A DNA stretch of 64,000 bases from Leishmania donovani (GCF_000227135.1 NC_018234.1:328986-392985), one strand, 5' to 3'. Positions 12,001-21,939 are shown, counted from the first letter of the stretch. Notes: generated by a model from the sequence alone, not told the origin. Made by a program: numbers and translations.

Positions 12001-15000
12001 CCACTCCAGCACGGCGACGCGCGTGATCGTCTCCCGAACGTTGATGAACCGAGCGCTGACGCAGGTGCGGCATGCGCTGGCGTGGAACAGCCACCACGCA
12101 GGCGCCGCCCGCCCCGCGACGGCGGCAGGCACGGACGTGCCAGGGAGGAGATCGACATCGCTAAACGCAAGTCTCTCGGCGCTTCCGCCGAAGGAGCTGC
12201 TCACGACTGGCCCCCTCCGCGGCGTCGGCATCGGCGACGCTGAGGCGATTGAGGATCGCAGTAGCCTTGTAGCCACTAGCCGCAACTCCAGGTCTCCTTT
12301 GCGGGCCGCGTGTAGCGAAGGAGCCGGCGGCGGCCCAACGGTGCGGCTCAACAATGCAGACGCGGCCGAGGTGATGCCTGCAGCATCGCCGGCGAACATA
12401 GCGCGAGCCGTGATGGTCTCCTTGTCCACGCGCCAGATCGAGCCCGACGTGGTGCTGCTCGCCACTGCAAGCTCGCCACTCGGCCTCATCTGTCTCGTGC
12501 ATGCGAGTGGCCTGGTTACCGTCTTGGACGTACAGTCGCGCAGCGAGACGGACGGCGCTGTGCGGATGCGGATGATGCTGGGCGACGCTGACGACGTGAA
12601 GGGCGGGGCCGGTGGTGGCTGCGCTGAGCAGAAGCCTGAAAGCGGACGCGGACGCGCTGAGGCCGGCGTTGTCGTGCACAGCTTTATGACGACAGACGAA
12701 GTGACGGCGGCGATGTTCCTCGGCGCTTACCCTTGTCTCGTGCTGGCGGATCGCCAACATCAGCTCTCCTTCCACCTGATGAAGGGCTCGAGCTTGCTGG
12801 CGCTGCTTGGTGAGTTTGCTGAGCAACTCGAGAAGGATGTGATGGCGTGCGCCGCAGGCCTCCGCGAGCAGGCCGAGACCGAGGCGAGCGGCAGCGCGAC
12901 GGCGAAACTGTCGCTGACGGGCCTGCGCAGTACCAGCAGCTACACCGCCGCAGCGTCGTCACCGCGGCTGCCGCCAACGGGCAGGGTGAAGAGAGGCGCA
13001 GAGCGAAGGTCGAACCCCACCGCGACGAGCTCGACGCTGGTGTGGACCTTTTCCGTCGCCGACACGTGCGCTTCGCAGCGCTCGCTGGGCTACATCACGG
13101 CTCTCACCTTCGATGCTCTCTACGCCACCGTGTATGTTGGCACGTCTCAGGGCTACATCGTGTCGTACCTCGTGCGGCGCTTTTTTATGGCGTTTCAGCT
13201 GACGCCGGTGTTCCTTCGCGGCGTAGACGGCGTGGCTGTCTCGACGTACGCAGCAGAGCTGCAACGCGCCCTCGCGGCAGCGCGTCCTGGAGCATCGATG
13301 TGCAACAACCCAAGCAGCGACTTTCTGCACAACTACCTGCGCGTCGTCTTCGACGTTCCCCCGTCGGTGGCAACGCAGGCGACCGAAACCCGCCCTAGCA
13401 GCCCGCGGAAGCGGCACGTCAGCTTGACCGGCAATCCCTCGACGGCCGCCACAGCAGCCAGCCAATCACCGAAGGAGATCAGCGGCCTCATTGGCGTTTA
13501 CAAGTGCTGCCGAGATCTCTTCCACGTCTCGTGGCGCGGCGTCACCGGCAAGCGGCGCGGAGGGGGTGGTAACGGCAGGTACGCGGCGGCGCCGTCGCAG
13601 GCCATCTCGATCTGCACATCCAGTGAGGCGCTCATCGCCGCGGCGGTGTTGCACGATGCTGTAACGCGCATGAAGACAGCTGCCTCGGCCTGTGCCACCG
13701 CGGCGGAGGCCTGCCCAGGTACCACCGCGACACCAGACGAGACGCAGCCGTGGTGGTGCACGCCCGCGGGGCGGACGGTGAAGGAGTACGTGACACGCAA
13801 GTGCAGAGGCGACGCAGCTCGGGGCGGCATGGGCGAGAGCACCAGGACTGCTAACGCGAGCCCCGCCGACTCGGGTGAGCTGGAGCTGGGCGCAGAGGGA
13901 GTGCAGCTGCTGCGTGAATGGGTGGCCGCGGTGCTCGCCGAGCAGCGTCGCTACTTGCCACGCCACACGAGCGATGCAGAGGCAGTGCCCGAAGCGCGAC
14001 AGCAGCGGCAGCGGCAGCAAGAATCTTTCTCCACTGCACCCGTTGATACTCAAGACGGAGTGAGTCGTACGTCAAGCAGTAGAAGCTGCAGCAGCAGCGG
14101 ATTCACGGCAGTGCCGCCAGTGCCGACGCCAGCCTGCGGTCATGACGTCTTCGCTAGCGGCGCCAGCCACGCCGGTGCCGACCAGGGGGCTGCTGCTGGT
14201 GGTGTCAGAGGAGGCGCCGCAACCGCGGCCTCGCCGGCGTCCACGGCACAGCATTTAGCGGAGGCTCTCGTGCAGGAGGTGCAGGAAGAGCTTCTCTTTG
14301 GCAAGGAGGCCCCCGCAACAGTGGCGGCTGCCCACTACGGCTACGGGCCCGTGTCTGAGCTCACCACACCCGCCGCAACTCCGCCGCACCCCATCACAGA
14401 CTCCTGGGTCGAGCTCCTCTTTACCAGGCAGGCCATGTGCACCACCAGCCGCTCCCCACTGTGCTTCTTGACGCCGCCGGCGATGCTCGAGCGAGCCCGA
14501 CGAGAGCGACAGGATCGGCGAGGGCGGATGGCTGCCACTGCAGCAGCTGCTGCGGGAAACGCAGCTGGCGGTGCGCCAGCGATTCCGGAGTGGAACGCCT
14601 ACGTCGAGGGGGCTTTGCCCGACTACCTCGCCGACATTCTAAGCCACCCAAGTCAGGTGCTGACTGAGGCTGAGCGGCAGGCACTTCAGCAGCGCTCCAT
14701 CACAGTACTGCAGTGCCGGCGGAACGGCTACCTCTGCGTCGGCCACGCTGACGGCGGCGTGACGCTGTGGACGCCGTACGCGTGCGCACGGCTGGAGAGC
14801 CTGTGCCCGAGTACATCGTTGGCGGCGACGCTGGACCGCCTCGCCGCGTCTGTCAAGGCTCAGTTCCGCTGCCTTCATGACCGCATACTGCTGGAGCGGC
14901 AGCGACTCGCCTTCGAGGGAAGTCTGCGCAACAGTCGACACACAGAGGAGGAGAGGGTCGCCTGCATGAAGCGCCGCATCCGCGCGATGCTGCTAGAGCA

Positions 15001-17512
15001 TCACCTGGCCCAGCTGCAGCTGGAGAGGACACAGGGCGAAGGCGAGGGAGACGCGGGCACGCTGGCTGGCAGGGCCCAGGAGACAGGGTCGCCGCCCATG
15101 CTCTCGACATCGGCGAAAAGTGCTTTGAATCCGCGCACATGGAGCACGCCCGATGCACGGCGGCACAGCAGCCGCGCGGCGGCCGCGGCAAAGGCACAGG
15201 GTTCGGAGAAGTGCAGCACGTCAACGCAGCTCTTCTTGTGTGGCTCGATGGAGGCAGAGCTGCTGGCCATGCGTCCGCTCTTGTGCTTGCTGCTCGGTGT
15301 CTCGTCACCGGCGGAACTGCGTGCCCGGCAGCTGAGCCTCGAGGATCTCTTCTTCCTCCCCTTCAAGGCCCGCAACCTCGCGTCGCTGGAGGCGTTCAAC
15401 CCCCACTCCTACGACGTGGCGGTGGCGGTGGCGATGCGCCGACTGCGGCGGGATCTCATCGAGAAGGCCGAGGAGTACGCCACCGAGGAACCGGACGGCG
15501 ATCCGCAACTCTTGCCAGACGCTCTCACTGCCGCCGTGACGCAGGCTGTGTCGACAGCATCACATGCCGTTACTTCTCCCGCCTCTCCAGTCTCGCTGGG
15601 CGGCAGCGCTGGTTACCTGCAGCGTAAGCGGCAGGAAAGCGTGTACGACTACCGCTTATCATCTCTGGCGCGGGCCTGGCACGATGGCGCCGATCAGCCG
15701 GAGAAGGGGAAGCCGTCTGACGCGTCAGGGGCGGCAGCCTTCCCAGGGGTGCTGCGCCTGCTGCTGCACCGGGCAATGGAAAGGGCTCCATACTTGTCGA
15801 ACGGCGCTGTCGCGGCGAACTCGCCGCTGACCGCCGCCTCTGCGGCGGCTCCCGTGAACGCTGACAAAACTGAGATTGCGCACGGCACCGCGGCACACGC
15901 CGCTGGGGCCCAGCCACCGTCCCCAACACCTGCGGCGCCTGCGGACGGGGAATACTACGAGGTGTGCCACGCTCTGCAGGTGGCGGAGGTGCAAGCGGAG
16001 TCGCAGTGGGAGGTCGAGGAGCTGGGCCGAGCGTGGCGGCGACTGCAGGTTTCCACAGTGGCCGCCACAGCGTCATCCACGACCGCGCGCTGGAATAGTG
16101 GGCATGACCGTGCCAATGTATGCGACAGCCCTCCCACACAGCTGCCGCTCAGCAGCGCCGCCGCCGTGTCCGCCGCAGTGGACCGCCAGGTGAAGCGCGG
16201 TCTGGAGGCGCGCATAGCGGCACTGTCGCACCGCGCTGTCGCGGCCGCTCTCTTACGGAACGTGCAGCTGTGCTGTCGGCCCGCTCACACGAGGGCAGCG
16301 CTGGCGCCGCCCCCCCTTCATCCAGGCGACGGAGCTAGCGGCGCGTATTCGCCCTGGCCGCCGACGACCTCCCGGCGTGGTGGCGGGCTAGCGTGGGTGC
16401 AGAGCGTCCTCCGCCAACAGGCGCAGCAAGCCTTTACGGAGCCGCTGCTGACATGGCTGCAGCTCGCGTCGTCGTCGGTGAGCCCTGCTGTCATCCCTAT
16501 CCGCTACGGGCCAACATGGATCTACGGTCAGCAGCGCAGCTCGGCCCTGGCAGCCACGGCAGTACCTGTGCTCTCTGGCGAAGAGGGGCTGCTGCCCTCC
16601 CCCACTAACGCGCCGCTACAAGCTCTTTGCCACACCTCCTCCACGCCCGGCGGCGGCGGCGACCCCCACGCCGCACCTGCAGAGGGGTACAGAGAGAGCA
16701 AGAAGGCCTTCCTTACTGAGGTGCCCGGCGACGCGACTGGCGCTGGTGCTGCTGCCGGCTCATCTTTATGCCCCTCAGAGCGGGCGGTTTTTGATGCGAG
16801 CGGGCACGCGGCAGTGGCGGGTGGCACCGGCAGGAGAGCGGGACAGCGTTCCCTGTCGTCCCGGCTGTCATCCACCGCGGATCGACCGCCGTTGTGCGAC
16901 GTCGGTATGGCTCTGTCGTCGAGAGACTCGTGCTCGCCCTTACCCTCGCCTTTGCCGCCGCTCAAGTCCACGCGCGCCAACACCATTAGCGGGCATCGAC
17001 TGAGCTCGCTCGGTGTGCACGACGCGCGTGCGATGACAGCAGATCGTGATAACCCGGCCGCCTCTGCCATGGCTGACACGGCGTCGCTCATTTCGCGTTC
17101 CCTCTCGAGTACGTCGCCTCTTTCCATGGCAAGCATCCCGCCCAACGCCACCTTGAGCAGCCCCGCCGTCTACCCAACGCCGCAGGTAAGCCAGCGCCTG
17201 CTGACCTCGTCCGCCTTGCACCGGACGAAACTGGCACATACCGGCAGCTGTGGTAGCACTCCGTATCAGCAGAGACCAGTGACCACGGGCGTAGCCGGCA
17301 GGAGGGGCGCCGCAGGCGACTACACCGTCGTCACGAACACGCTTCACGCTGCTGCCGCTAGGACGACGGCGCCACCCGCTACGTCTGCCGGCTATGGCGG
17401 CGGACGCGGAGGAGGAGCTGGAGGGGGAGGGGGAACTCGAGGCAGCAGGGCGGCAGCCGTGCAACCCTTCACCTACTACTCGCTCTTTGGCCAGGCCGGC
17501 ACCACCAAATAG
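6089..17512 (+). CDS. giant WD-repeat protein with degenerate EF-hand
   Basis: 3807 residues with no recognised name. The open frame extends upstream only through a TTG, so the first ATG (6089) is taken as the start. A degenerate EF-hand-like segment lies near residues 743-775 (VDMEQKGCITWEAF); it keeps Asp748 but has Ala at the usual final Glu position. About ten WD-like strands follow, for example EYLLLGTRDGTILLVDLY, LITVDSSGYVKVWSL (near 1412), HRLISLSSADCRVWSL, GEWVGYALLHGDVRLHR, YVGTSQGYIVSYL and YLCVGHADGGVTLWTPY (near 2880). This suggests two beta-propellers separated by long Ser/Ala/Gly-rich disordered linkers, with Gly runs near 11680-11702 and at the C-terminus. An EF-hand followed by WD repeats resembles the WDR49/WDR64/EFCAB8 group, so a cilium or flagellum role is conceivable, but that is inference. 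Codon use is strongly GC3-biased. Confidence 0.85.
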   Translation: MMHNSSAASDLANAPHETQAELDASAEATLQPPFAASLQESLHEVTTASVSGGQRSQQDAPARPSTAGAALAVTPLARSLPSSRSRSATSAIPPPPLVRPAKKAVKAGGHNCTTNGVVGSASLFRDWSTNAALLDEVLNTPFFHLLPKSTESTAGTVASSAAAHDPALQSVTLPTSDAPLPSMLLIALSDIEVLQQSFCAHTLVNPVKNQLGEFKRLVAASMRSELTHGHEPQHTENFAAEAQPAAAVTEDVHADHNAAGDEGEKATGSAMHDDDLADDSALIVSSLQAHDAAVRAALRTAHGFLYGSETVPVGVPVVYLQRARREWLTRYRVMHVQPHLQKAQRRRYEAWAAQHPQIQGFADGSADGATHQHGASASRSAMTPVSMCAALQPKYWRTISMERPSAVPTTTHPGTANAPPVEVEGVASGHSVIPPPTRRLWSSSSAHSASPLHALSPAKTTAVPAFYKAAWDVDLYDDLGLAVSAEQLDIMVRQATSRTAVEAMELDELAPQFSTTVANASFASPMELSAPPPLIRAGDLTQMQLTLPVFVYVVSRYLFVAHYAAYFPTGLFSRALIDPFYFPDAAQCTPEYALRAAPALRREARRVYASYAAKLADAHRCFPDRTRSTEVPLPPNDMFHLWELLCPPQRQDVAGRWNPIPWGQLMPEEEEALLDEGFKSVAHAGQDAIDKHLSHEEPLLSYPYARAARLTYRQRLQQLAQHPSLLAEVHRLLSQCEDIAMQFFTMVDMEQKGCITWEAFTNALIEEADVQDHQRKVRERAAHLTRTSASVFDRYVVEPLPSTLARLGYTGNVFEVRHSASLVMLEGANDYAVCDGTQLGSIHQRFLVRPMDVLCKELEDEPHDAFGRLIRGLRGHRGGGGDREIGRRRAYSATDTDGYDAALRQRPWRNNQRPLRVYVRYEDGRRLQESTALNMLQQLSPSRARAVTAAGRGTVDDHEGVLTSMRAHQPAKLVSLEGILVVENVSPCVPWPVFVTRGNDMLLRLYGASRAVQALPEAGVLRCTETVSSMEWAAGGRRARRSSVSSTGTTSDSAASRSAGAHGDGRELQGRRSGSPAQGDRALSSAVAPLSPHRRTHHDRIAVQREEYLLLGTRDGTILLVDLYALLNRVPRLATPADIHSGSTVEGVSSSAAGDGTYDVGGNGGAASTMGAASSVMQSTSERIGSSESAWSGYRDLARRTYYGDIGAFVVHTRQVHTPGTLVSSVVAAATSGLVVSSGLDGDVFTMRLAYPSSWITAAGMQRTPSGVAAGVGPATTDTSRPLVCIEVLHRMRVSDTGVRYALPIPFLSMLAVQTATNKVYLYHTSVLPTAPALVDGGRSDAASMQVSPAPLSTPRAVPEGVEVVADGGFSPVPAASSATPPRLELYDAAAPHLGSIVAMILVKELDQLITVDSSGYVKVWSLRQTQPLTSFYAWAPLNISNSGSGVGDAGRLTGWPSSQGSGAAQRGSGHGSSMSPCGVPTSSSALLRTTKNSIEVAVDAAEYRLQPCRSAAFNYAGRQLFVMGSHNAAHCFFVSGQSSSRAHTQPLRVLLVDTATVSRVGGVNHRLISLSSADCRVWSLLTGTMELGIRANSAEYRHLFNNRLTGRVRGRSSSIAKSAEQQRLGRKGGRGCRSRGARPRSNYRTRMHNADDAVVLAAASSSTTTGEPQRLLPPSVDDVMRAVSARPWSSHSHSHHHCAPRRAAGAAAGPRREAAVAAATASFPLLTAGKQPHGSAEAPGNSGGSGGGAEDDTDELVTNVMRDQNLLLSDIRCACLGPGGEWVGYALLHGDVRLHRSDSGRLLHTFITTPPSTEDLIEAAMQYQHLFTSVTAAYALPPLHPVTMGDAATAASHLSAGMSTACGGGGGGGGGASGPPTTAAMPSQSPKARLTPIAYAKAVALVLERLLATTIGVTCGPTEAAPASAMSADGDDRLGRNVHREPLHMLYLDASQELLVAYADGLLRSFTLLSHSSTATRVIVSRTLMNRALTQVRHALAWNSHHAGAARPATAAGTDVPGRRSTSLNASLSALPPKELLTTGPLRGVGIGDAEAIEDRSSLVATSRNSRSPLRAACSEGAGGGPTVRLNNADAAEVMPAASPANIARAVMVSLSTRQIEPDVVLLATASSPLGLICLVHASGLVTVLDVQSRSETDGAVRMRMMLGDADDVKGGAGGGCAEQKPESGRGRAEAGVVVHSFMTTDEVTAAMFLGAYPCLVLADRQHQLSFHLMKGSSLLALLGEFAEQLEKDVMACAAGLREQAETEASGSATAKLSLTGLRSTSSYTAAASSPRLPPTGRVKRGAERRSNPTATSSTLVWTFSVADTCASQRSLGYITALTFDALYATVYVGTSQGYIVSYLVRRFFMAFQLTPVFLRGVDGVAVSTYAAELQRALAAARPGASMCNNPSSDFLHNYLRVVFDVPPSVATQATETRPSSPRKRHVSLTGNPSTAATAASQSPKEISGLIGVYKCCRDLFHVSWRGVTGKRRGGGGNGRYAAAPSQAISICTSSEALIAAAVLHDAVTRMKTAASACATAAEACPGTTATPDETQPWWCTPAGRTVKEYVTRKCRGDAARGGMGESTRTANASPADSGELELGAEGVQLLREWVAAVLAEQRRYLPRHTSDAEAVPEARQQRQRQQESFSTAPVDTQDGVSRTSSSRSCSSSGFTAVPPVPTPACGHDVFASGASHAGADQGAAAGGVRGGAATAASPASTAQHLAEALVQEVQEELLFGKEAPATVAAAHYGYGPVSELTTPAATPPHPITDSWVELLFTRQAMCTTSRSPLCFLTPPAMLERARRERQDRRGRMAATAAAAAGNAAGGAPAIPEWNAYVEGALPDYLADILSHPSQVLTEAERQALQQRSITVLQCRRNGYLCVGHADGGVTLWTPYACARLESLCPSTSLAATLDRLAASVKAQFRCLHDRILLERQRLAFEGSLRNSRHTEEERVACMKRRIRAMLLEHHLAQLQLERTQGEGEGDAGTLAGRAQETGSPPMLSTSAKSALNPRTWSTPDARRHSSRAAAAAKAQGSEKCSTSTQLFLCGSMEAELLAMRPLLCLLLGVSSPAELRARQLSLEDLFFLPFKARNLASLEAFNPHSYDVAVAVAMRRLRRDLIEKAEEYATEEPDGDPQLLPDALTAAVTQAVSTASHAVTSPASPVSLGGSAGYLQRKRQESVYDYRLSSLARAWHDGADQPEKGKPSDASGAAAFPGVLRLLLHRAMERAPYLSNGAVAANSPLTAASAAAPVNADKTEIAHGTAAHAAGAQPPSPTPAAPADGEYYEVCHALQVAEVQAESQWEVEELGRAWRRLQVSTVAATASSTTARWNSGHDRANVCDSPPTQLPLSSAAAVSAAVDRQVKRGLEARIAALSHRAVAAALLRNVQLCCRPAHTRAALAPPPLHPGDGASGAYSPWPPTTSRRGGGLAWVQSVLRQQAQQAFTEPLLTWLQLASSSVSPAVIPIRYGPTWIYGQQRSSALAATAVPVLSGEEGLLPSPTNAPLQALCHTSSTPGGGGDPHAAPAEGYRESKKAFLTEVPGDATGAGAAAGSSLCPSERAVFDASGHAAVAGGTGRRAGQRSLSSRLSSTADRPPLCDVGMALSSRDSCSPLPSPLPPLKSTRANTISGHRLSSLGVHDARAMTADRDNPAASAMADTASLISRSLSSTSPLSMASIPPNATLSSPAVYPTPQVSQRLLTSSALHRTKLAHTGSCGSTPYQQRPVTTGVAGRRGAAGDYTVVTNTLHAAAARTTAPPATSAGYGGGRGGGAGGGGGTRGSRAAAVQPFTYYSLFGQAGTTK

Positions 17513-18768
17513 ACGGCTCGGACGTTTCAACCACGTGGCGACGTACACCCACGCACACACAGACACACGTCTACCCCACGCTTCCACCATTCTCTCCTTT
17601 TTTTTTCGTGCCTTCTTGTACCCGCACTCCCTCCTCCCCCTTTTTTATGTATGTACAGGTGCACATACGCATGTATGTATGCATGGTTTGCCTTTCTTCC
17701 CCAACCCCCTCGCCCCGCCCCCAAGCGCGCTCCCTCACGCACATGTGAGGGACTGAAGAGGGGCGGAGACGGAGGCGCGGTGATAATACACTAGGCAAAC
17801 TCGTCGAAAAGGAAGACTATATATATATGCATTGTATCCTATATATGTAGAGAGGGTGAGGGAGAGGGGGCGTACCAAAATGTGTATTAGTTCTCAAGTG
17901 ACATCGACGTGTGCGTCCGCCTGTGCGCATGAGTGTCGGTGCCTCCGCTTGCTTGCCCCCTCCGCCTTCCATGTTAGGCAGACGTTCTCACGCGGTGTGA
18001 GCGGCGGAAGAAAAACACAAGAAAAAGGGCGAAAGCAATCAAGACGGAGTGGCGGCATGCAAACACACGCGCGCTGCAGTGAGGGGGATGAAGTTACAGC
18101 CTTACCGTGTAAGGATGTGTGCGTGTATGTGTGTGTGTGCGCCAGCAACGGCGCTTTCTCACATGATAGGGGACGCTTGAAGCCCCAGCGCCAAGCAAGA
18201 AATTCGCGAGCCCCCCCCCCCGATAACCGAGGAGAAGGGCTCCTTCATCTCTCTGCGGTGTAGAGAGGGAGAGAAGAGTGAGGTACAAGACCACACCAAC
18301 TCAACTATGAACGCCACCTTCTCTTTTACGTTCCGTGTGCTTGATTGCCTCAACAACCCCTCCTGTCTCACTCCCGCTCTACATCCTCCTCCTTCACTGA
18401 ACAACATCGAACAACGACACTCTCGACGTGCCGCTGCGAAGAGGTACGCAGCCGCTTTCCCGCAGCACCCCCAAACCCCCACACATACACATGCGCAGAG
18501 CGGAAAGACAATAAAGCAAGAAGTCGCTTCCTTATTTCTCTTCGCGCACCCTCCTCCGATCCAACACCAACACTGCCATGCGTTAGTACCATTGAGTAGA
18601 ACACAAAAGCTCGCACAGACTTCGCACTCCTTTTTCTCACATTCTCCACCCTCTCAGCTCTCGTCCTAGGCTTCTCTTTCGGCCTGTTCGTTGTCTTCTT
18701 CCCTTGTGAGTGCGTTGCTTGCCCTCCTCTCTGTCTCTACACATACATACAGGCGCTGAGAAGCGACT
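17513..18768. other. spacer: 3' UTR of the giant gene and 5' flank of the PP1 inhibitor gene
   Basis: No gene seen. It contains CA/GT tracts, a short TA run (17818-17828), a C12 run near 18210-18222, and several pyrimidine-rich segments from about 18305 to 18735 that suit splicing and polyadenylation signals. Confidence 0.6.
18700..18752 (+). promoter_or_regulatory. trans-splice acceptor for the PP1 inhibitor gene
   Basis: A pyrimidine-rich tract (about 18717-18740) leads into ACATACATACAG, with AG at 18751-18752, 16 bases before the ATG at 18769. It is the nearest AG with a good tract. Inferred from sequence pattern only. Confidence 0.5.
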
Positions 18769-19221
18769 ATGGACGCTCTATCTGTGCGTCAGCACCAGAA
18801 CCATGTGCATCAGGCTGACAGCCTTGTGCCGACGCGCACGGCTGTGCTGCACCTCCGCCCCGCCCCGACCGCGGAGGAGGCAGAGCGGGCGCAGCGGCAG
18901 CACGACATGCGTGTCACGTGGAGCCCGGACGTGCGCGAGCCTGTTAACCAACACGTGAGCAAGTGCTGCTGCGTTTTCCACAAGAAGAAGCTCTTTGGAG
19001 AGAGTAGCAGCGACAGCAGCTCAAGCAGCACCGACAGCAGCGACGAAGACGCCGACAGCAAGGATGCTGGCACCACCGGTCCCGGCGGCGACAGCGCGGG
19101 GTGTGTGGGCCACCAGGGAGGGCGCGGGCATGATTGCCAGCACGCTCATCATCATCCGCCACGCAAGCAGCGCCCCCAGTGCACGAAGGAGCACTGCTAT
19201 TGTGGTACTCGTTTCCATTAA
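18769..19221 (+). CDS. PPP1R11: protein phosphatase 1 regulatory subunit 11 (inhibitor-3, Ypi1 family)
   Basis: 150 residues, close to the family's usual size. The hallmark stretch runs RVTWSPDVREPVN (48-60), an RVxF-type PP1 docking motif with Trp at its last position (48-51). It is followed by SKCCCVFHKKKLFGES (64-79), matching the SKxCCI(Y/F) block of inhibitor-3 and Ypi1. A Ser/Asp/Glu-rich acidic stretch (about 79-98) looks like a CK2-type phosphorylation region. The tail is His/Cys-rich and ends in HCYCGTRFH, which recalls the conserved CxCGTRF end of the family. The protein should bind and restrain nuclear PP1 catalytic subunits. The mammalian homologue has also been reported as a ubiquitin ligase; I cannot judge that here. 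Confidence 0.9.
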   Translation: MDALSVRQHQNHVHQADSLVPTRTAVLHLRPAPTAEEAERAQRQHDMRVTWSPDVREPVNQHVSKCCCVFHKKKLFGESSSDSSSSSTDSSDEDADSKDAGTTGPGGDSAGCVGHQGGRGHDCQHAHHHPPRKQRPQCTKEHCYCGTRFH

Positions 19222-21939
19222 GCGAAGGACCGAGCGCCGCCACAGTGGGAGAGAAACATAGAGGCGACGATCCGGCGAAAGGCGAGAGGTGCTTGTGCGA
19301 TGTACGCCGTCTTGCGCCCTGCGCCGTCCAGCACAGGAGGAGGTCGGTGAAAGGCAGCCCTACTCATGCCTCTTGGCCCTTCCCTCTCCCCCTTCCCGCT
19401 TGCACGTCATCCCTGACCAAGTCTGCGCCATCAACCTTCCTTCTGCCCCTCCTCTCTGTAGCCCGGCGCGCGTGCTCGTCTGCGTTCATGCGCTGCTCTC
19501 TCTCTGTGGTTGTGCTCCTAGGAAGAGCTTCCGGTACATCTATCCACTCACACCCGCACCCCGCCTGCACTCCCAACGACTGCTGCACTTGCGTGGTGCG
19601 GGTGATCCTTGTCGTCTTTTCTCCCCACCCCCATCCCTTCCTGTCTGCGGCTGCGGCGTGCAGATAGGATAGTCCATCGCATTCATGCCCTGCTGCCTAA
19701 CCCCACCCACCCACCATTGTCGTTGCTATGCGAGCCAGCTCTGCTGCTTCTATGCTGTTATCTTACCTTGTATTGTAGTGTAACCGTGCCGCGTCAGCAG
19801 GGACAACATCAACAAAACCCCTCAAAAAAATTTGAAAACGGAAGTCAATACGTTAAACGGTGCTCTCCTTGGCCTTGCTGCCTCCCCCTTCTCTCTATGC
19901 GTGTGTGTGTGTTCCGATGCGTCCCTGCTGCTTGTGCAGGTGTGTCGCACGTTTCTTGTCTCTCGCATTCCCTCTCCCCCTTTCTATGCCTCTGCACTCT
20001 CTCGTTGGGTTTCGCTCTCCTCGCCCCCCTCCCTTCGCCTTTTACCGCTTCATGCGGTGGCGGTTGATGCCGATGCGGTGATGTAAGCGAGCGGGCGGGC
20101 GGAGGGGCGGGGGAGGGGGACGACGCCTGCCAGCTCTGCGATGGTGATGATGATTGACGAGCCTGGCAGGTGTCGGTGCCGGTGCGTGACTCTACCGTTT
20201 GCCGATCTTTGTGCATGTGTATTTCTCGTACACACACACGCGCGCGCGCGCGAGAGAGAGGGCGTGAAAGAGGGATCGGAGTGTGGAGATGGATCAGCGG
20301 GCGGCGTGCAGAATGGTCGCCACAGGTGCGTGGAACGAAACCCAAAGAGTGAGAGCGCAAGTTGAGGATTGGCGCGCGCGCGCACACACACACACACTCA
20401 TCCATGCAATCGATTCATGCAGAGAGGCCAACGCGAGAGCGATAGAGAACATCCAACACTGCATGAGATGCAGCATCGCGTTCGTTGGCGACGACATGAC
20501 CAACGATGCCCCAAAAAGCAAACAAGAAGAAGGAAGAAACAAGGCTGCACACGTCTACGTGTTCTGTGTTGCTGTCAGTGCGCTTGCTCCGGCTATATAT
20601 ATATATGTGTGTGTGTATGTGTATGTGTGGGTGGGTAAGCTGCGCCAGCGTGTCTGCGTTCGTGTGCGTGTGTGTGCACGGGGAGTGAGCAGGGGCGGTG
20701 CGCGCACTCTTTCAAGCACACAAAAATAGACGCGCACACACGCATGCACAGGCACCAAAGGACCACGGCGACGACGATGGCCCGTGTGCCGGTCGGAAAA
20801 AAAGACAGAGGCCAGCCTACCTCCCGACGCTACCGATGATGGGCACACGCTCAATCTAGGCTCCGTGCATCCACCGCGCTAGCCTCCCTCCGACATGAAC
20901 GACGCATCAGCCTAACCACCAAACCACCCCCTCGCTGCTGGTTGAGGACTCCATCCTCATCCCATTCCAGTTTCTTCTTTACCTCTCCCCCTTTTTGCTA
21001 CTGCCCCTGCGGCTCTGTTCCGGTGCCCTTCATCTTCTCCTGGGTGCATGTGCATGTGCCTGTGTATGTGTGTGTAGGCACCTGCCTAAACCTTCCTCTT
21101 CTCGTGCGTCCTTGCTTTCGAAAGGAAAGCCAGAGGTGCGTGCAGGTCCACTTCCGCTCTGGCGCCAGAACCCGTCGACACAGGCGCGCACACCATAGTT
21201 TCTCCCTCCTCCTTCTCGCTCTGCTCTAATTTTTTTTTTGCCGTTCTGCTGTATTCTGTGTAATTCCGCAGGGTGGAAGCCAAGGGGGGAGGGAAGAGAG
21301 CTGCACGAAATCGTGAGCGTGCGTGCGTGCGCGTGTGCGCGGAGCAAGGGGAGGGAGGGGGGAGATATAATAAAAAGGACGCATCCCGCGGTGCTCGCCT
21401 CCTCGCCTCTCTACGCCTTTTCCGTCGTTCCTCGTTGTCGGCTTCGCGTTGTCGGCTCCTCTGTTTCTGCCCGGTGCTATCGCACCCGCAAGGGCCGGCG
21501 CGCACCACGACGGCCAACAAAACCCACACAAGGCAATGCATTTAGAGATTTACGTCAGGAGAAAGGCACTGCTCACATCGCACCCTCGTTCTCCACCTCT
21601 CCACCCCACGCATCTATTCAGTGACACATACGCACGACGCGCCGTCTTCTTTTACAGTTCTCTGTGTGCGCGTATGCGTGCGTAGCGAACAGCGCCCCCT
21701 CCCCTCCTCCAAACAATAACAGCAGCAGCAGCACCGACGAACGGGTACGACAGATGGAGGAAAGCCAACGGTAAACAACAGTAATACTGGAGAAAAAACA
21801 TCGGCGGCCCACGAACGGGAAAGGAGGAGGAAGTGGAGGGAGGAGGGATGCAGCAGGCAGCAGCGCCTCATCTTTCCGCTCTCCGCTCTTTTTCTTGATG
21901 GCTTGCTTGCTTGCTTGAGCCTTCGTAGACGTCGCCATC
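19222..21939. other. spacer without recognisable gene
   Basis: Pyrimidine-rich blocks (about 19370-19640 and 19860-20050), a CA run turning into CG and then GA near 20230-20262, a further CG-CA run at 20371-20396, a TA/GT run near 20594-20630, and a short (CTTG/GCTT) repeat at 21901-21917 just before the kinase pseudogene. Open frames here are low-complexity translations of simple repeats. Confidence 0.55.
20229..20262. repeat. alternating CA-CG-GA dinucleotide tract
   Basis: CA repeats pass into an alternating CG run and then GA repeats within about 34 bases. Alternating purine-pyrimidine sequence of this kind can adopt Z-DNA; no function is shown. Confidence 0.7.
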
